Source of the DNA: Planctomycetota bacterium | GTDB taxonomy: Bacteria > Planctomycetota > UBA1135 > UBA2386 | Reading direction: 5' to 3' | Length of the DNA: 64,000 nt | Assembly: GCA_020638655.1 (NCBI GenBank) | Contig: JACKIC010000008.1 | Coordinates: 62,001 to 126,000 of the forward strand | Part shown: one piece after another, positions 61,210-64,000 of the stretch | Position numbering within the stretch: the stretch's first letter is position 1 | Layout of the letters: the number at the start of each line of letters is the position of its first letter | Position numbers and translations under genes: made by a program | Notes under the pieces: model-generated | Seen by the model: the letters and a program-made list of their open reading frames with translations, nothing else | What the model was told of the DNA's origin: nothing | The model's database searches: none

Positions 61210-62757
61210 ATGCCAAGATCCCTCGCCGTCGCCCTGCTCGCCTGCCTGCCGGCCACCCTGTTGGCACAGGCCCCGCAGAACCCCACCTTCACCGAGCACA
61301 TCGCGCCGATCGTGTTCAAGTCGTGCACGGGCTGCCACCGCCCCGGCGAGGTCGCCCCGTTCGCGCTGCGCGACTACAAGGACGTGCGCAAGCGCGCCAA
61401 GAACCTGCTGTCCGCGATCGAGGACCGGTTCATGCCGCCGTGGCACCCGTCGCCCGGCTACGGCTCGTTCCGCGACGACCCGCGGCTGGCCGACGAGCAG
61501 ATCGAGACGTTCCGCAACTGGGTCAAGACCGGCATGCCCGAAGGCCCGCCCGAGGCGCTGCCGAAGCTGCCCGAATTCGCCGAGGGCTGGCAGCTCGGCG
61601 AGCCGGACCTGGTGCTGACCACCTCGGGGCCGTTCGAGGTGCCCGCGCGCGGCCGCGACATCTACCGCAACTTCGCGATCCCGCTCGGGCTCGACGAGGA
61701 CAAGTGGCTGACCGCGATCGAGGTGCGCCCCAGCGCCCGGTCGGTGCTGCACCACACGCTGGTGTTCCTCGACGAACAGCGGCAGATGCAGGCGCAGGAG
61801 GGCAAGGACGGCCGGCCCGGCTTCAGCGGCATGCGCCTGCAGCGCGGCGCCCTGGTGGCCGGCTGGGCGGTCGGCGGCATGCCGTCGCACCTGCCCGAGG
61901 GCCTCGCGATCAAGCTGCCCAAGGGCAGCGACCTGGTGCTGCAGAGTCACCTGCACCCGTCCGGCAAGAAGGAGCAGGAGCAGACCACCATCGGCCTCTA
62001 CTTCCGCAAGGAGGCGCCCCAGCGCACGCTCGTCTCGGTGCAGCTGCCGCCGTTCTTCGGCTTCACCGCCGGCATCGACATCCCGCCGGGCGAGAAGGAG
62101 TATCGCCTGCACGATTCGTTCGAGCTGCCGTGCGCGGTCGACGCGGTCACCGTCGGCGGCCACGCCCACATGCTCTGCCGCACGATGAAGATGTACGCGG
62201 TGCTGCCGGACGGCGGCGAGCTGCCGCTGCTGATGATCGACGACTGGGACTTCGACTGGCAGAACCGCTACACGTTCAAGTCGCTGGTGCGCATCCCCAA
62301 GGGCGCGGTGCTGCACGCCGAACTCGTCTACGACAACAGCAAGGACAACCCGAACAACCCGAGCAAGCCGCCGAAGCGCGTGCGCTGGGGCCAGCAGACC
62401 GAGGACGAGATGGGCAGCATCACGCTGCTGGTCGTGCCCGCCGACGAGAAGGACCTGGACACGCTGCTCGACGCCGTCGGCGCCAAGAACGCAGAGAAGG
62501 CGATCTCGCGCGCCCAGCAGGCCATCGACGCACAGTTCGCCAACTACGACAAGAACAAGGACGGCAAGCTGCAGAAGAACGAGGTGCCGCGGCGCCTGCA
62601 GCCCTTCTTCGAGCAGCTCGACAAGGATGGCGACGGCGCGCTGACCCCCGACGAGGCCAAGGCGATCACCGACCTGTTGCGCGGCATGGGCCGCGGCCTC
62701 GGCGGCCTGCCCGGTGCCGGCCGGGACCCGGGCGGCCCGGGCAAGGGTGGCAGATGA
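61210..62757 (+). CDS. Cytochrome c / copper monooxygenase-like protein with EF-hands
   Basis: 515 residues from the ATG at 61210, directly before a signal peptide of about 20 residues. A heme site CTGCH at about 39-43 (SCTGCHRPGEVAPF) marks a cytochrome c-like domain. The following ~330 residues have HHTLVF, QSHLHPSG and GGHAHM, histidine clusters like those of ascorbate-dependent type II copper monooxygenases (PHM/DBM fold). Two EF-hand loops follow, DKNKDGKLQKNE near 447 and DKDGDGALTPDE near 470, and a Gly/Arg tail. Such fusions are frequent in Planctomycetota. The stop overlaps the redoxin start by four bases. It probably catalyses extracytoplasmic oxidation. Confidence 0.87.
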   Translation: MPRSLAVALLACLPATLLAQAPQNPTFTEHIAPIVFKSCTGCHRPGEVAPFALRDYKDVRKRAKNLLSAIEDRFMPPWHPSPGYGSFRDDPRLADEQIETFRNWVKTGMPEGPPEALPKLPEFAEGWQLGEPDLVLTTSGPFEVPARGRDIYRNFAIPLGLDEDKWLTAIEVRPSARSVLHHTLVFLDEQRQMQAQEGKDGRPGFSGMRLQRGALVAGWAVGGMPSHLPEGLAIKLPKGSDLVLQSHLHPSGKKEQEQTTIGLYFRKEAPQRTLVSVQLPPFFGFTAGIDIPPGEKEYRLHDSFELPCAVDAVTVGGHAHMLCRTMKMYAVLPDGGELPLLMIDDWDFDWQNRYTFKSLVRIPKGAVLHAELVYDNSKDNPNNPSKPPKRVRWGQQTEDEMGSITLLVVPADEKDLDTLLDAVGAKNAEKAISRAQQAIDAQFANYDKNKDGKLQKNEVPRRLQPFFEQLDKDGDGALTPDEAKAITDLLRGMGRGLGGLPGAGRDPGGPGKGGR

Positions 62758-63338
62758 GGGCGTTCGCGCTGTTGGCGGCGGCCCTGCTGGCGACCTGCGG
62801 GGGCGAATCCGCCGCCGCGCCGGCGACGATACGCCTCGACGACTGCGCCGGCGTCGCGCACGCGCCTCTGAACGCACCCGACGGACAGCTCACCGTGTTG
62901 GTGTTCACGAGCCACGAGTGCCCGATCGCCAACGCCATGGCGCCCGTTCTCGCGGAGCTGGCCGAACGCTTCGCGACGCGCCCGGTGCGCTTCTTCATGG
63001 TGCACGTCGATCCCGACCTGACCGCCGCCGACGCCGCGCAGCACGCGCGCGACTACCGGCTGCCGGGCACCGTGCTGCTCGACCCCTACCACGACCTGGC
63101 GCAACGGCTGCACGTGCGCCGCACGCCCGAGGCCGTCGTCTGGCAGAACCGGCAGGTCGTCTACCGCGGCCTGATCGACGACCAGTGGCACGACCTCGGC
63201 GCGCGCGCGCAGTCGGCGAGCCACGAGTACCTGCGCGACGCGATCACCGCGGCGCTGGCGGGTGAACCGATCGCCGTGACCGACACCGAGCCCGTCGGCT
63301 GCCTGCTGCCCGAGCCGCAGCCGCGCCCCCGCGACTGA
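62754..63338 (+). CDS. Redoxin/thioredoxin-like exported protein
   Basis: 194 residues from the ATG at 62754, which overlaps the monooxygenase-like gene (ATGA). A signal peptide is present (FALLAAALLATC); the Cys could be lipidated but the box is weak. The core is thioredoxin-like: GQLTVLVFTSHECPIANAMAPVLAELA with a single Cys56, followed by VRFFMVHVDPDL, LPGTVLLDPYHDLAQRLHV and RTPEAVVWQNRQVVYRGLIDDQ. The second Cys of CxxC is missing, so it is more like a peroxiredoxin or a SCO-like redoxin than a disulfide isomerase. It probably serves the copper/cytochrome protein encoded before it, for example in metal delivery or redox maintenance. Confidence 0.82.
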   Translation: MRAFALLAAALLATCGGESAAAPATIRLDDCAGVAHAPLNAPDGQLTVLVFTSHECPIANAMAPVLAELAERFATRPVRFFMVHVDPDLTAADAAQHARDYRLPGTVLLDPYHDLAQRLHVRRTPEAVVWQNRQVVYRGLIDDQWHDLGARAQSASHEYLRDAITAALAGEPIAVTDTEPVGCLLPEPQPRPRD

Positions 63339-63345
63339 CCGCGGC

Positions 63346-64000
63346 TCAACGCAGCTGGTACTCGGCCGGCACCGGCCCGCGCGGTGTCGCCAGGAAGTCG
63401 AACAGCGCCACCGCGACGTCGTAGAACACGTCGTCGGGCCCTAGGCCCGCCGGCCGGTACCGCAGTTCGGGCCGCACCTGCGGCACGTACTTGCCGCCGC
63501 CCGGATGGCTGCCCACCAGCAACACGTCGCGCAGCAGCAGCCGTTCCTGCTCCCAGGCCCCGAGCCCGGGGTGACTGCCCCAGCGCCACAGCGTCTCCTC
63601 GAACAGGCGGCGCGCCGCGGCGGCCGGCAACCGACCGGCGGCCGCGAGACGCGCACCCATCGTCAACTGCTCGTCTTCGAAGGTCGGCGGCTCTCCCACC
63701 CGGTCGCCCGCCGCCCAGCGCGCCAGATACCACTCGGGCAGGTCGGGGATCTGCACGCCGAGCGGCGCCGCGCCCGCCTCGCCGGCGAGGCGCCACGCCA
63801 GCGCCACGGCGATGTGTCGGTTGACCTTGGTGTTCGCGCCCCACACGTCGCGCGCGGCCACGACCTCGGTGACCGACCGCGACAGCACGTAGGCGACCGA
63901 CAGCCGCCGCGGATCTTCGACGAGCGGCGACGGCGCGGCGCTGAGTTGCGTGCGCAACGCGCGCGCGTTGGCGGCCTCGATCGTGGCGAGCTCCAGCAGG
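63346..64000 (-). CDS. Unknown protein, 5' part beyond window
   Basis: The reading frame has its stop at 63346 and continues open to 64000, giving 217 visible codons without the start. Residues near the right edge read LLELATIEAANARALRTQLSAA, a helical region. Further along come VAYVLSRSVTEVVAARDVWGANTKVNRHIAVALAWRLAGEAG, DLPEWYLARWAAGDRVGEPPTFEDEQLTMG and DVLLVGSHPGGGKYVPQVRPELRYRP. The family is not recognised. No membrane segment is apparent in the visible part. It is convergent with the redoxin gene, seven bases apart. Confidence 0.6.
   Translation of the reverse strand, partial: LLELATIEAANARALRTQLSAAPSPLVEDPRRLSVAYVLSRSVTEVVAARDVWGANTKVNRHIAVALAWRLAGEAGAAPLGVQIPDLPEWYLARWAAGDRVGEPPTFEDEQLTMGARLAAAGRLPAAAARRLFEETLWRWGSHPGLGAWEQERLLLRDVLLVGSHPGGGKYVPQVRPELRYRPAGLGPDDVFYDVAVALFDFLATPRGPVPAEYQLR

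Overview
The window is a very GC-rich stretch (about 70% by eye) with GC-saturated third codon positions, densely packed with bacterial genes. No rRNA, tRNA, CRISPR array, transposase or integrase was seen. The gene families point to a Planctomycetota-like bacterium, possibly of a high-GC deep lineage. The evidence is a ThuA plus DUF1080 (3-keto-disaccharide hydrolase) protein, a cytochrome c / copper monooxygenase-like protein with C-terminal EF-hands, HEAT-repeat secreted proteins, a double-length UvrA and enlarged PstC/PstA permeases. The assignment is an inference from gene content; no marker gene such as 16S is present.

Layout. 1-6555 (minus): thiL, tsaE, an ECF sigma factor with its membrane partner, a TolC-like outer-membrane protein and a HEAT-repeat protein cut by the window edge. 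6713-13660 (plus): a phosphate operon pstS-pstC-pstA-pstB followed by a small lipoprotein with an internal repeat; phoU and phoBR are not in the window. 13671-25413 (minus): a translationally coupled uvrA (tandem fusion) - XPB-type helicase - helicase-associated protein set, then an FAD oxidoreductase and a thiE that appears frameshifted. 25574-31980: small stand-alone units (acidic protein, CBS protein, inositol-monophosphatase-like enzyme, PBP4-type DacB, ThuA/DUF1080, M1 peptidase).

32024-50773 is a surface-glycan locus. It holds a GHMP kinase like HddA, a guanylyltransferase fused to a GmhB-type phosphatase, a GDP-sugar 4,6-dehydratase-like protein, an RfbC-like 3,5-epimerase, several glycosyltransferases, a FkbM methyltransferase fusion, two B12-binding radical SAM enzymes and an orphan thiamine-diphosphate E1 alpha/beta pair. 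Together these suggest synthesis and unusual modification of a GDP-linked heptose. A two-gene arsenic module (ArsJ-associated GAPDH plus ArsJ) sits in the middle on the opposite strand.

50853-58396 (minus) is a housekeeping run: PLP dehydratase, hypothetical, pfkA, an AmaP-like membrane protein, accC, accB, asd, moaC. 58740-63338 (plus) holds an S41 protease, a cytochrome c/monooxygenase-like protein and a redoxin. A partial unknown gene closes the window. Seventeen gene junctions use a 4-base stop/start overlap (ATGA or GTGA), so translational coupling is the normal operon style here.
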